Source of the DNA: Leptolyngbya sp. PCC 7375
Lineage (GTDB): Bacteria > Cyanobacteriota > Cyanobacteriia > Phormidesmidales > Phormidesmidaceae
Length of the DNA stretch: 64,000 nucleotides
Assembly (NCBI RefSeq): GCF_000316115.1
Contig: NZ_JH993797.1
Coordinates: 1 to 64,000, forward strand
Reading direction: 5' to 3'
The notes beneath the pieces are model-generated. The model worked only from the letters and a program-made list of their open reading frames with translations, ran no database searches and was not told the origin of the DNA. Positions within the stretch are counted from its first letter, which is position 1. Each line of letters opens with the position of its first letter. A program made the translations under genes and the position numbers. Below, in pieces: positions 1 to 8,982 of the stretch.

Positions 1-126
1 GCTTTGATAGTCTCAGCATGAGACCAGTTAGTCTCTATTAAGTGTCAGTCAGCTCGCCAACCCGACTGTCGCGTCACGTCTACCCCCCTTGACATCTAAC
101 ACTGAGCATACACTAAGCATTTTTAC

Positions 127-318
127 TCACTTTGATTGCGCGAATAAGGAGAATAAGGTTTGATAATCCTCAAAATTCACTCTTAGAGCCGCCTTTGCCA
201 GAACTAAATACTGTTCTCGCGCCTGCTGTCCTTTTTCCGTATCAGGCTCACGAGGCAGTAATGGAGCCTCTTCTGAAAAAGTTTCTTTGTCAGCTTTAGG
301 AGACTTTGCCATGATCAC
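127..318 (-). CDS. small hypothetical protein (63 aa)
   Basis: I do not recognise this charged, non-membrane protein. It is rich in Glu, Lys and Gln and has no visible motif. Its start lies 3 bases beyond the stop of the 137-aa gene upstream on the same strand, so the two are probably co-transcribed and translationally linked. The first Met is followed by a second at residue 3, and either could start. Small gene pairs of this kind occur on cyanobacterial plasmids, but nothing here proves a plasmid role. Confidence 0.5.
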   Translation of the reverse strand: MIMAKSPKADKETFSEEAPLLPREPDTEKGQQAREQYLVLAKAALRVNFEDYQTLFSLFAQSK

Positions 319-321
319 TCC

Positions 322-735
322 CTACAACACATCTGAAAAGTCGTTGAGTAGATCATCTTGAGCCAACAGAGAAATCTCTCCTGTCGGTACCGCCATTGGG
401 CTAATTGTTGGAAATTCAGGCTGGTCAGATTCGCTCGACGGGGGCTCAATCCCAAACGTTTCCCGCAAATGCTGAATCTGTTCTTCCATCCGAATGATGG
501 ACTGTCGGGCCAGGTCTTTTAACTCTGCCTCCGAATGCTTACCAGCATCCTTATAAGCAAAGGGTAGCCAGAAGGCACGAGCCGCAGTAGCTGCTTTCTC
601 TTTACCCTTGTAAGTACGATGAATCAGCCAGCTATAAGTGACACCATTAGGGGAGCTACGATCCGGCTCGAAGATAAAGCGCACCCGTGACTTAATAGGC
701 TTATCTGGATCATCATTGCTGGGTTTGCGAGGCAT
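322..735 (-). CDS. hypothetical protein (137 aa), first gene of a two-gene unit
   Basis: Unrecognised soluble protein. The N-terminus is basic and proline-rich (MPRKPSNDDP), the centre is aromatic (residues 30-65), residues 70-95 look helical, and the tail is acidic. It directly precedes the 63-aa gene at 127-318. Two copies of the octamer TTAACGTT lie just upstream and could be an operator. Codon use and the tight pair make it a likely real gene; function unknown. Confidence 0.55.
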   Translation of the reverse strand: MPRKPSNDDPDKPIKSRVRFIFEPDRSSPNGVTYSWLIHRTYKGKEKAATAARAFWLPFAYKDAGKHSEAELKDLARQSIIRMEEQIQHLRETFGIEPPSSESDQPEFPTISPMAVPTGEISLLAQDDLLNDFSDVL

Positions 736-770
736 GGGCTGATTCTATAGCAACGCTCATTTGCCCATAG

Positions 771-821
771 CTTAACGTTCAAGCTTAATGATGCTGATAC
801 TATGCTAGATAACTTAACGTT
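771..821. promoter_or_regulatory. paired TTAACGTT sites upstream of the minus-strand gene pair
   Basis: The octamer TTAACGTT (palindromic core AACGTT) occurs at 772-779 and 814-821, 42 bp apart (about four helical turns), 36-86 bp upstream of the 137-aa gene. The spacing would suit a cooperative dimeric repressor or a small partition-type operator. The regulatory role is inferred. Confidence 0.3.
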
Positions 822-1080
822 TTGACCGCACCACTGCAGTACTTGCGGATACCATGCTGATCTGGCGACGAGCTGTACGGCAGAGTCATCCTTGAAATAC
901 GGTATGTGGATAGGGCGATGGTACTCTGCTTTTCTGCATGGAGATGTCATCGTATCGCCCAATACTACTTGGGCTAAAACTGACGATAAATCGATTAGAG
1001 GATGCTAAGCACGAATAGATGAACCATGATTGTGATCGTTAGAGGCCGTGCTACCCCCGAGCAGAAGGAGTTGAAATTCA

Positions 1081-1494
1081 ATGGGAGTGAATTGGGACAT
1101 TCTCAAAAAACGATTCCTTCAGGCTGACCAAACAGCTCAGCTGGAAAGTCTTGCGTTGAATTTAACTCGCATTCAGTTTTTTGCCGACAGCGTTACCGGT
1201 GAATCAGTTGTTGAACACCTGATTAGGGAAAGTCAGTTTTTTATCGAGTGGATAGTGCCAGGTATTGATTTGGAGACTAGTCTGGACCAGGCTGTTGAGT
1301 TGGCCGATCTGCAACGGTTGTTGAGTCGCTGGAAGTTAAATTGCTCGGATTGGTGGGGGGATGAGCAAAAACGACAGGAGGTGGCACGACTTTCTCAGGA
1401 GTGGTGCGAACTGATAAGTCAGCGCTGCGCTATCGTATTCTCAAGCAACACACATTATCGGCTTAACAGCGCTAATTCTCTCTCTAAAAGATAG
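1081..1494 (+). CDS. conserved cyanobacterial hypothetical protein, 3' end altered by an IS
   Basis: The N-terminal 115 residues (MGVNWDILKKRFLQADQ onward) resemble, from memory, a small all-alpha cyanobacterial family of unknown function with a Trp-rich segment (residues 85-105). An A-rich RBS (GAAGGAG about 12 nt upstream) supports the ATG. The last 20 or so residues are low in similarity and run up to the left end of the adjacent IS701-like element (about 1500), so the native C-terminus may have been replaced by IS flank. No catalytic motif is visible. Confidence 0.5.
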   Translation: MGVNWDILKKRFLQADQTAQLESLALNLTRIQFFADSVTGESVVEHLIRESQFFIEWIVPGIDLETSLDQAVELADLQRLLSRWKLNCSDWWGDEQKRQEVARLSQEWCELISQRCAIVFSSNTHYRLNSANSLSKR

Positions 1495-1497
1495 TAG

Positions 1498-2632
1498 ATA
1501 GGAGTTACGCATTGACAAAAGTCCATCCATAGTATCAAGCGAAGGTGGCTTCTGTTGCATGGTCCAGAATAAACTGACGGATGACTGGCACAAACAACTG
1601 TCTCGATATCTCGTAACAGTTTCCAATCACCCCTTGAATACACAAGGTTTGTAACTTACCAAATGCTCGCAGTGCACAATAGAAATGATTGCGAATAGCC
1701 TGTTCATCTCGAACATAGAATCTCTCAATATTGCATACTTGTTTGATCACTCGATGAAAACACTCGATTTGCCAATGCTCGTCATGGACTTGCTTGAATT
1801 CAGCCCGAGTCAAGTGATTCAATTGCTCTAGGGTAGGCTGGTAGATGATGTAATAACGGGGTTCGTTTTTGAACGACTGACAAAACACCTTAACCCAGCC
1901 AAACTCCTTGAGATACACCACTAATCCCGATTCTGGAATCTCTAAACTCTTTACCTGCACTAGCTTGCCACGTTCCAAAGAGACCTTTCGATTATCGGCA
2001 ATCCCGAATAGAAAACCCACTTTCTCGTTTCTGAGAAACTTCAGATTCTCAAGACTTGAATACCAACTATCGCCCGTCACCCAGGTCGGTTTAATACCCC
2101 ACTGCTTGACGTCGAGCACCATCTCTCTGAAATAGTCGTTTTTGGTTTTACCCTCCCGTTTATCGTAAATGCGAAAGTTAACGGGATATGAATGCCCGGA
2201 TAGATCAGTGTAGTACAATGTAATGAGATTAATCCCTTTGACTGTCCGTTTATGTTTGCCTGACCAAAAATAGCCCACGAAGGCACTCTTTTTCTGGTCT
2301 CGATAGGGTTTATCTTCAACGCTATCATCCACACTCAACGTGCCACCGACTAATGTGATCTCCTCTTTTACTTCGTTGAATAAATCTTCGGGTGTGTAAC
2401 GTTCTCGTAATAAAAACCGATTCACACTATCGTGACTCACGTCTTCCAGGATTTCCGCTAACCGAACACAGCTGACATATTTGGGCTCTGCCATCAGGAA
2501 TAAGGTGTAGAGGCTACAGTTGCAATGCGCCGTTGACGGTTTGGATAGCTCACGCATCGCTGGGTTAGACAGGAACAGATAGGGACACCTATATCACTTC
2601 ATAGCTTTGCTATTTTGTCAATGCGTAAGTTC
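1498..2632 (-). mobile_element. IS701-like insertion sequence
   Basis: About 1.13 kb flanked by near-perfect inverted repeats: TTACGCATTGACAAAA begins near 1505, and its complement TTTTGTCAATGCGTAA is at 2613-2628. A single transposase fills the interior on the minus strand. The hexamer TAGTAG is present just outside both ends (1492-1497 and 2633-2638) and may be target-derived. The 4-bp duplication I would expect for IS701 is not clear, so exact boundaries are uncertain by a few bases. Confidence 0.8.
1535..2557 (-). CDS. IS701-family DDE transposase
   Basis: A 340-aa transposase with a DDE-type core. The first Asp lies in VDDSVEDKPY, the second in VTGDSWYSSLENLK, and the Glu in QIECFHRVIKQ followed by CNIERFYVR. 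These match the DDE_5/IS701 pattern. The N-terminal DNA-binding part is short (start at about residue 1 of MRELSKPS); relatives begin further upstream, so a little of the N-terminus may be missing. It is the only gene of the element and probably functional or nearly so. Confidence 0.85.
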   Translation of the reverse strand: MRELSKPSTAHCNCSLYTLFLMAEPKYVSCVRLAEILEDVSHDSVNRFLLRERYTPEDLFNEVKEEITLVGGTLSVDDSVEDKPYRDQKKSAFVGYFWSGKHKRTVKGINLITLYYTDLSGHSYPVNFRIYDKREGKTKNDYFREMVLDVKQWGIKPTWVTGDSWYSSLENLKFLRNEKVGFLFGIADNRKVSLERGKLVQVKSLEIPESGLVVYLKEFGWVKVFCQSFKNEPRYYIIYQPTLEQLNHLTRAEFKQVHDEHWQIECFHRVIKQVCNIERFYVRDEQAIRNHFYCALRAFGKLQTLCIQGVIGNCYEISRQLFVPVIRQFILDHATEATFA

Positions 2633-2639
2633 TAGTAGA

Positions 2640-3037
2640 ATCATTTTAATGTGAATTTTAAGGAAATCCATTTAACTGATTTTGAAATCCTTTAACTTCA
2701 GCGCCTCTGAAATTGCCTAACGTTCTACCACTGAGATCGTACATCTGAATTCCAAGCGGATGAATTAAGACACTTGTGTCACTTCTATCAATCTATATAC
2801 AGGCCAATATACAAGTAGTGCTTTTACGTTTTGTAGTGGCCAATGATTTGTTCTGACTACCCGAACTAAGTGCTGACGTTCAGGCTAGTGCCAAACCGTC
2901 TAATACAGGTGAATCCAGTTAGTCAATTTTTTGGGGGTAAAATTGGGGTAAAGCTAAATTTTGATCGCTTTGCTCCAACAACCTATTGGTCATCCTCTGT
3001 GACAGTAACATCAAGTTCGTAGGCTTCCATATAATAA
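2640..3037. other. intergenic, no gene; attP-like GGGGTAAA repeats
   Basis: No credible coding sequence. The stretch 2933-2953 holds two close copies of GGGGTAAA. A similar pair, AGGGCAAA, precedes the integrase stub at about 4207-4230. Such repeats resemble arm-type sites I recall near cyanobacterial phage-type integrases, so this may be part of the same decayed island. Inference only. Confidence 0.25.
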
Positions 3038-3688
3038 TCACTGACTAAATTGCTCAATCAGCCAACGGTTAATGGCTCCATCATCATCTGACCGGCTTCG
3101 CTGTAAAGCTTCTTCCACCGTTTCAATGGCTAGACCTGGCAACGCTTTAGAACGTCTAATCTCAGCACTACCACCATCTGCGACTGAAAACGCGATTACT
3201 TTGCTGATAGCTACATTGATCACCCAGTATTCACTAACTCCCAGGCGTTCAAACAACAAACGCTTACTACCTAAATCCTCACTAAGACTGGTAGAGGCAA
3301 TCTCAATCACTAGTTGAGGTACTTTATAGGTATCCACATTAACTGGCTCATTATTGCGGGGTGGAAATCGAATATCTTTACCCAAGTAAAACGCCAGATC
3401 CGGCTGAGAGTCACGCAGCCCAGACTTGCGAAATGTACAATTTATATATTCTGCAGCACGAATCATCTTAAATGTGGCAAATAAACTAACCACCTTGGAT
3501 AAAATCGCATTGTCTCTAGCATGACTGGGACCTAAGGGTGCCATCTCAATTCGCATTTCTCCTGAATCGTAATAGCACCGAGCTTTTTCATAGGCTGGAC
3601 TATCCACAAGCGCTATGTACTCATCCCAAGTTGCCTGAACCCAGGTGTCAGTAGGAATATTTTTGGGAGTAGGTACAGCACTAACCAT
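3038..3688 (-). CDS. Uma2 family endonuclease (DUF820)
   Basis: A 216-aa protein of the PD-(D/E)XK-fold Uma2 family, hugely expanded in cyanobacteria and of unclear biological role. Family signs: the N-terminal TWDEYIALVDS, MRIEMAPLGPSHA, the catalytic-type SQPDLAFYL and QLVIEIAS (Asp and Glu), and LGVSEYWVIN near the C-terminus. Length is typical. It is monocistronic and lies among mobile-DNA remnants; a perfect 13-bp hairpin (3783-3811) sits about 95 bp upstream. Confidence 0.85.
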   Translation of the reverse strand: MVSAVPTPKNIPTDTWVQATWDEYIALVDSPAYEKARCYYDSGEMRIEMAPLGPSHARDNAILSKVVSLFATFKMIRAAEYINCTFRKSGLRDSQPDLAFYLGKDIRFPPRNNEPVNVDTYKVPQLVIEIASTSLSEDLGSKRLLFERLGVSEYWVINVAISKVIAFSVADGGSAEIRRSKALPGLAIETVEEALQRSRSDDDGAINRWLIEQFSQ

Positions 3689-3782
3689 GGCCGAGGCTTT
3701 CTAAGCACGTTACTGAACTCTAGTATATCTGGCGTCTCAAACACCCAATCTAGAGGAATACAGAGGATAAAAATCAAGCCTA

Positions 3783-3811
3783 CAATCCTCAGCTTCCCAA
3801 GCTGAGGATTG
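3783..3811. repeat. perfect 13-bp inverted repeat
   Basis: CAATCCTCAGCTT and its complement are separated by CCC, giving a strong hairpin upstream of the Uma2 gene. No T-run follows on either strand. It is probably a dispersed palindromic repeat rather than a terminator. Confidence 0.5.
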
Positions 3812-3952
3812 GCATTCACTATCAAATACATTTGCGGATGAATTATCGCTAGCTAACGTGTTCAGTGTATGGGGCAAGCCGACCCGATTGCTTATTCAAA
3901 AAGGTCTAAAAAAGTCTAAAAACACCCAACCAGTTAAGCTAAAGGTCGATTA

Positions 3953-3992
3953 TTGAGATAAAGATTGAGATAAAAAATTGAGATAGAAATTT
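3953..3992. repeat. three short tandem TTGAGATA repeats
   Basis: TTGAGATA occurs three times in about 40 bp, separated by AAGA and AAAAA spacers, just upstream of the tRNA fragment. They may belong to the integration module (accessory sites) of the lost island; function not shown. Confidence 0.4.
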
Positions 3993-4034
3993 TTAACGCC
4001 TGAAATCCTTTCATAATAAGGTCTGAAATTTTGC

Positions 4035-4086
4035 GAGCACTCGATTCGTAATCGAGCGGTCGCGGGTTCAAATCCCGCCGTTGGCT
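4035..4086 (+). pseudogene. 3' fragment of a tRNA-Thr(CGT)
   Basis: The anticodon stem-loop (CTCGATTCGTAATCGAG, anticodon CGT), the variable region, the T-arm (GCGGG-TTCAAAT-CCCGC) and the 3' acceptor strand with discriminator (CGTTGGC-T) are present. The 5' acceptor strand and D-arm are missing; the upstream bases cannot pair to form them. Island integrases recombine in this 3' half of a tRNA, and an integrase stub follows 165 bp downstream, so this is best read as an att scar and not a working tRNA. Confidence 0.7.
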
Positions 4087-4250
4087 TTATTTTAACTCAA
4101 ATCTGAAAGTCTGAAACTCTGGTTGAAATGCTACTATATAAAGGGTTTCAGCGATCATGTATTTTCAGTTAGATCAGCTGAGCTAAGCAAAATTGATCTA
4201 CATTTAGGTCGATTTTAGGGCAAATCTAGGGCAAATTTTTGCAGCTCGTT

Positions 4251-4502
4251 ATGGCTAATCAGTCCTCTTGGTCAAAGTTCGATAGCCTACTCGATACAAC
4301 TAATAAGCGTCTCGATAAGGTGCGAATTCGGAGACGCGGTAAGTTGTTGTACCTTCGCGCTACGCTACCTCCAAAATCTGGAGAACCGAAAGCAAAGCAG
4401 CGTGACTTACCAACTGGAAAGTCAGCCAATCGTGCAGGACTGGAGCAGGCTAAAGCCCTCGCTCTTGACTTGGAGTCAGAACTAATCAGCAAGATCGGAT
4501 AA
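4251..4502 (+). pseudogene. truncated tyrosine-integrase N-terminus
   Basis: The 83 residues from MANQSSW match the N-terminal arm-binding region of cyanobacterial phage-type tyrosine recombinases (KVRIRRRGKLLYLRATLPPK, then AGLEQAKALALDLESEL). The catalytic domain (R-H-R-Y) is absent because a stop follows at 4500. It lies beside a tRNA-Thr fragment, the usual arrangement for an integrative element. The catalytic part is gone, so it cannot act as a recombinase; a secondary role as an excisionase-like DNA binder is conceivable but unsupported. Confidence 0.65.
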
Positions 4503-4662
4503 CAGTCTTATTTGAGACGCGATTTCTCAAATAATCAATAAATCGAGGTGCCCTAAAGTGGGTAAGCAAGTTGGTCTGTTGTGATTTAGAGGAAAGCCCT
4601 GAGCAACCCCCATCGCTATCTGTCAATGCTCACTACCGTATTTCTAAGTTATCGATTGGATG

Positions 4663-4828
4663 CCAAACCGGCTGTTTGGGGCTCCTCCGAGTGCCCCAAA
4701 CCCCAATGGCTAGGACGGGACCGCCCGTCCTAGAACCTAGCGGAAAAACATAATCGGTTTCCCTAGGGGCGTGTTTGGGTGATCGGCTGAGTGGTTTAGA
4801 ATTTTGCGCGCTGCGACAAAATTCTAAA
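4663..4828. repeat. cluster of palindromes
   Basis: Four hairpins lie in 170 bp: CCAAAC/GTTTGG (4663-4679), GGGG/CCCC (4678-4697), a perfect 10-bp CTAGGACGGG/CCCGTCCTAG (4710-4733), and a 12-bp TTTAGAATTTTG with its complement (4795-4828). No gene is convincing here. The cluster follows the integrase stub and could be the structured remnant of its element (oriT- or repeat-like). Confidence 0.45.
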
Positions 4829-4899
4829 AAGATAAGGTATCTAGCTCTTTGTGATCGAAAATAGCCGTAGTTAGCACTAGCAGCTCAATTTATGCTTCT

Positions 4900-6033
4900 T
4901 TACGCAATCAGCTGTAACCCAGGGCCATGGCGCTTACTGCGATAAGCTGTAGCTCTGCGTATGCGCTGTTCAGCTATCTCAATTGCAATTTGTCGAGGTA
5001 GCTTACCCGTACTTGCGACGTTTTCCAACATTAGAGTTGTGTTCTTGCGGATTTTTTCCTCAATGGTTTGAAACGCGATCTCTTGATTACCACCGCCATA
5101 CTCTACGGCACCACAAATCACACCACCCGCATTGGCAATAAAGTCAGGGATGACCAGAATATTGCGGTCATGACAGATCTGTTCTGCCTTAGCTGTAAAT
5201 GGAATGTTGGCTCCTTGAATAACCAGTTTAGTCTTTAGCCGATTGACGTTGTCAGCGTCAATAACATCGGGTCTAGCCGCAGGAATCCAGATATCACAAG
5301 GAATATCAATGACAGCATCACGGGACAGTTTGCCTCCGTCAGCATAATCAAGCACACTCTTGCCTCGACGTTTTAATTTAGTCAGTTGATCAATGTCGAT
5401 GCCATCAGGATTAAACAAGGTGCCCTGGGAGTCGGTTACGCCGATCAGGAGGGCTCCCCTAGCGGCTAGAAAACTGGCTGTATGCAGCCCTACTGAACCA
5501 GCCCCTTGAATCACAAACTTGGCTTTGCTCAGATCAATAGAACAAAATTCGCTGGCCACATCGGCAACAACGCTAAGGCCATAGCCCGTGGCTCCAATTT
5601 CATCTAAGGGAATACCACCAATTGCTAAGGGTAAACCAATGGCTCTACCGGTTTCTTCCTGCACCCAGGCCATACAGGCTTCATCTGTGCCCATGTCGGG
5701 GCCAGGAATGTAGCTAGTTATTTCTTTGATCGCTACCCCAAAAGCTCTCATCAGGATTTCTTTTTTGACTGCAGGCACTTTTGGGTTAGCAAGAATGGCC
5801 GCTTTCCCACCACCATAGGGAAGATTGGCCACTGCATTCTTAAATGTCATGGCGCGTGCCAGTCGAAAGACTTCTTCCGTAGTGACATCGGGAGCCATGC
5901 GAACACCTCCCATGGCAGGACCACAAGCAACATTATCTACCACGAGAATAGCTTTTAAGCCGCTATGGTGGTCATAAATATGAACAACTTTGTTTGGTCC
6001 TAGAGAGTCACCAAACTCAAATATACGTTTCAT
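4900..6033 (-). CDS. Glu/Leu/Phe/Val dehydrogenase (leucine dehydrogenase type)
   Basis: Oxidative deamination of an L-amino acid to its 2-oxo acid with NAD(P)+, in the cytosol. The N-terminal dimerisation/substrate domain carries the GGVRMAP segment and the catalytic-Lys motif PYGGGKAAI, then GPDMGTD. A Rossmann domain follows (VIQGAGSVGLHTA). The short size (377 aa) and ACGPAMGGVR sequence favour the leucine/branched-chain or phenylalanine type over hexameric GDH; the substrate is not determinable. I chose the Met at 6033 because GGAGG lies 9-13 nt before it; an upstream in-frame Met at 6069 lacks this. It is transcribed toward the mobile-DNA region and lies beside tyrosine catabolism genes, fitting amino-acid use. 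Confidence 0.88.
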   Translation of the reverse strand: MKRIFEFGDSLGPNKVVHIYDHHSGLKAILVVDNVACGPAMGGVRMAPDVTTEEVFRLARAMTFKNAVANLPYGGGKAAILANPKVPAVKKEILMRAFGVAIKEITSYIPGPDMGTDEACMAWVQEETGRAIGLPLAIGGIPLDEIGATGYGLSVVADVASEFCSIDLSKAKFVIQGAGSVGLHTASFLAARGALLIGVTDSQGTLFNPDGIDIDQLTKLKRRGKSVLDYADGGKLSRDAVIDIPCDIWIPAARPDVIDADNVNRLKTKLVIQGANIPFTAKAEQICHDRNILVIPDFIANAGGVICGAVEYGGGNQEIAFQTIEEKIRKNTTLMLENVASTGKLPRQIAIEIAEQRIRRATAYRSKRHGPGLQLIA

Positions 6034-6165
6034 TATCAGGTTTCCTCCGAAGTGATATTTCACTGTCAAGGTGTTCGGAGCGTGTTAGGAGATACCTATA
6101 GTGTGAAGAAATTAGTCAATGCTGTGTTGATTTTGACAAAAAACATAATGTCTTAGCAGAAATCC

Positions 6166-6372
6166 TCAGTCTTCATATTTCACCAGTGCCCACAGGGTCA
6201 ACATGCGAGGTTCTTTAACCTTAAAGACATACTCGCTGTAATCAGCTAAATCGTCGAGCTGAACAAAGGTTAGAAAAACCTCTGTAGCAATCATAAAAAG
6301 GGATCTCACTAAAAAGAGGGAATTTGCATCATAAAAACTCCGAATAGTGCATATGTACTTTAATTCTAGCAA
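6166..6372 (-). CDS. doubtful small hypothetical ORF
   Basis: 68 codons between two clear genes on the same strand. The C-terminal half (from Met at about 6294, MIATEVFLTFVQLDDLADY) reads like protein, but no RBS is evident and no family is recognised. It may be a fragment. It sits directly downstream of fumarylacetoacetase, with only 3 bases between. Confidence 0.25.
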   Translation of the reverse strand: MLELKYICTIRSFYDANSLFLVRSLFMIATEVFLTFVQLDDLADYSEYVFKVKEPRMLTLWALVKYED

Positions 6373-6375
6373 ATA

Positions 6376-7686
6376 TCATTGAGTGGCTGTAGAGAGAATT
6401 TGTCCCCGACATTCACCAAAACCAATTTTTTTGTAACCTGGTGTCTCACAATATCCGCGCAGACTGATTTCGTCACCGTCAGCCAGGAAAAAACGCTGTT
6501 CTCCCGTGGGTAACTGGATGGGCTGTTTGCCCTGGTGGGTAATTTCTAAGAGGGAACCCCAGGTGTCCGATGTGGGGCCTGAAATCGTACCACTGGCTAA
6601 TAAATCTCCTGACTGTAGATTACAGCCGTTGCTAGTGTGATGGGTAATCATCTGGGCCGCTGTCCAATAAAGTTGGGCAAACGATGCCTGACTGAGGCGG
6701 ATAGGCGGGATATTTTCCTGCAACATCTGGGCTGATCGTAACCATACCTCCACGGTCAGCTTAATTCCGGTCAGGTCGTTAGCCGCCTTTAAATAGGGGA
6801 GTGGTTGTGGATCGTCTGCAGGGCGCTCAAAGGAGGGGCAGCGGAAAGGGACAAGCGCATCCAGTGTGACCACCCAGGGAGACAGACTGGTGGCAAAACT
6901 TTTACCTAAAAAGGGACCTAAGGGTTGGTATTCCCACGCTTGAATATCGCGGGCAGACCAGTCATTGACCAAGCACAGGCCAAACAAATGGTCTTCGGCA
7001 TGGTCAATTGCGATCGGCTGTCCTAGGGGGTTTCCCTGGCCAATGAATAGCCCCACTTCTCCCTCATAGTCGAGGCGTTGACTGGGACCAAACCCTGGAA
7101 GTTTTTCTGATGCTGCAGGACGCTGTTGGCCTTGGGGCCGATAAATGGGAGTGTCACTCACCACAATGGATGAGGCACGGCCATGGTAGGCAATGGGAAT
7201 GTGCTTGTAGTTTGGCAACAGCGGTTGATCGGGGCGGAATAACTTGCCAACGTTGGTGGCATGGTTAATCGAGGCGTAAAAATCGGTATAGTTGCCAATT
7301 TGAGCAGGCAACAACATTTTGACATCAGCCATGGGCACCAAAATCTGTTGCTCAGGAGGCGTGGTTGATATTTCAAGCAACTGGCTAAGCCGATGGCGCA
7401 AGGCCCTGATAGCTGGTTGCCCCAAAGCCATGAGCTGATTCAAATTGGTGGCCAAGCAGGCAGCTTGGACCAGTTCTGGTAAATCATCCAATATGTTGTG
7501 TTGGATGCAAATCGACAAATCCACAATGTGTTCACCAATGGCCACTCCTATCCGGGGCTGTGATTGATGCCGTTGAAACACACCAAAGGGAAGATTTTGG
7601 ATAGGAAAATCAGTGTCTAGAGTATTGGCACTGGTGACCCAGCTTTGTCGATGTGGGTCATGGGTGGTGTCAGGTAGAGAAGGCAT
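6376..7686 (-). CDS. fahA: fumarylacetoacetase
   Basis: Last step of tyrosine catabolism: hydrolysis of fumarylacetoacetate to fumarate and acetoacetate. At 436 aa it has the family's length. The N-terminal SH3-like domain begins with NLPFGVFQ. The catalytic domain has [18 protein letters not shown] (metal-binding Asp and catalytic His), [44 protein letters not shown] and ASGTISGP. It overlaps the upstream 324-aa gene by 17 bp, so the two form an operon divergent from hppD-hmgA. No maleylacetoacetate isomerase is visible in the window. Confidence 0.95.
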   Translation of the reverse strand: [436 protein letters not shown]

Positions 7687-8644
7687 AGAAGGGTACCGAC
7701 GAAGGATCGTTGAACAGCTTCAAACGGTAAAGCTCGGCCAAGGGGTCTTGGAAAGAACAGGAACCAATTCCTAGGAAATAACGACTGCGTATGCGGGCAA
7801 GAATGTCTAATGGTAAATGTCCCGCTATTGTGGATCGCTCCGATTCCTTTGACCAGAGGGGGCTATGGCAAATAATCTCGTGTTCCAAGAAAATTAGATC
7901 ATTGAGGGTATCGATTTGTAAAATGTTGGCAATCTCGGTTGCAGTGGCCCCATAGCCATAGGCAAAAGCTGCTGCGATCGCTAGATTAAGCAAGCCATGC
8001 ATCTGAACCGAATCACCGTTGGGCAAGGTTTGCCAGCTGCGTAACGGATGGTGTAGCCCCGCAGTCGCTTTAAAAGGAAGTCGGGCAGCAGCGCCGGTGA
8101 CAAGAAACTGGGCCAGGGCTTCAACGGTGGGAAAATCAGCTGCGGTGAGCCCTCCCGTACGGACCTTGACAGCTGCTCGAGTGCCCTGGAGGACGGCAAT
8201 GTAGTCAGTGAGTGTAGCATCCAGAGGAACTTCAAAAAAGAGAGTACTGTGGGGAGGTAAATGGGGTAGTAGAGATGCGATCGCGTCGACTGGGCAGTTG
8301 GCGTCTACTGCGCCCAATTTAAATTCAAGCGCTGAAATTGTAAATCGGTTTTGGTTTTCTAGCCACAGCGCTAACATCTCCAGTGCTTGGATTGAGGGGG
8401 GTAGAACAACACTAAGGGGCCAGAATGCGGCTGCATATTGTTGATCCAGGTGATTTAAACAATCTTCAAACTGTGTTAGCTGAGACAGGGGTAGAACAAA
8501 TCTGCCGAGCATCCAACGATGGGCAGTGGTTTTGTAATACCCATAGGCAGAAACCGCCGCTGGCAAATTTAACCGTGCAGGAGGAAAGAGTCCTGCATAG
8601 TCGATTAATGTTGAGAGAAGTAATCGGAGAGAGGGAACTACCAT
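7670..8644 (-). CDS. conserved protein of unknown function in the tyrosine-degradation cluster
   Basis: 324 aa with no recognised family name. The sequence is soluble and alternates alpha and beta segments (LLLSTLIDYAGLFPPARL near the N-terminus; VKVRTGGLTAADFPTVEAL and AAFAYGYGATATEIANIL later), suggestive of a barrel-like fold. It is first in the minus-strand operon with fahA, overlapping it by 17 bp, which ties it to aromatic catabolism. It could substitute for or assist the missing maleylacetoacetate isomerase step, but that is speculation. The start is the first Met; Met codons further upstream were not needed. Confidence 0.7.
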   Translation of the reverse strand: MVVPSLRLLLSTLIDYAGLFPPARLNLPAAVSAYGYYKTTAHRWMLGRFVLPLSQLTQFEDCLNHLDQQYAAAFWPLSVVLPPSIQALEMLALWLENQNRFTISALEFKLGAVDANCPVDAIASLLPHLPPHSTLFFEVPLDATLTDYIAVLQGTRAAVKVRTGGLTAADFPTVEALAQFLVTGAAARLPFKATAGLHHPLRSWQTLPNGDSVQMHGLLNLAIAAAFAYGYGATATEIANILQIDTLNDLIFLEHEIICHSPLWSKESERSTIAGHLPLDILARIRSRYFLGIGSCSFQDPLAELYRLKLFNDPSSVPFYAFST

Positions 8645-8982
8645 GGGTGATCAACGCATGATTGGACGTACGTAATAATTTTTGACGGGGATTAAGGAGA
8701 AAGAAAATTGGCAGGAATAGCAGCGATGGAGCAAACCATACTCATTATAATCTCCCCTACCAATCTGAGGCATTCGCTATAATGGGCATGAGACATCTTT
8801 GTAAGAGTGTCACTAATGCTAATAAGCCTCTAATGGAGGCGATTATTATCCCTGCGCTAACCAGACTTGAAGTATCTGTGCTAGAGGTGTTTTGTTATAA
8901 ACTCTTCTAAACCATTGCCTAGCTAGCTTTTGACCTGAGATTCAAGCCGAAATAGGGCTTTAGGGAGGAGGCTATTTGGGCT
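8645..8982. promoter_or_regulatory. divergent promoter region of the tyrosine cluster
   Basis: 338 bp between the minus-strand unit (324-aa gene plus fahA) and the plus-strand hppD-hmgA unit; both promoters must lie here. A small GCCTC/GAGGC palindrome at 8826-8840 is a possible operator. AGGGAGGAGG at about 8962-8971 precedes hppD as a strong RBS, slightly far from its ATG. No gene in this stretch. Confidence 0.5.

Noticed and set aside
624..962. 112-aa minus-strand ORF
   Set aside because: Overlaps the 137-aa gene in another frame and has no protein-like pattern.
4035..4086. Functional tRNA
   Set aside because: The 5' acceptor strand and D-arm are missing.
4571..4753. 60-aa plus-strand ORF
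   Set aside because: Made mostly of palindromic repeats; no RBS.
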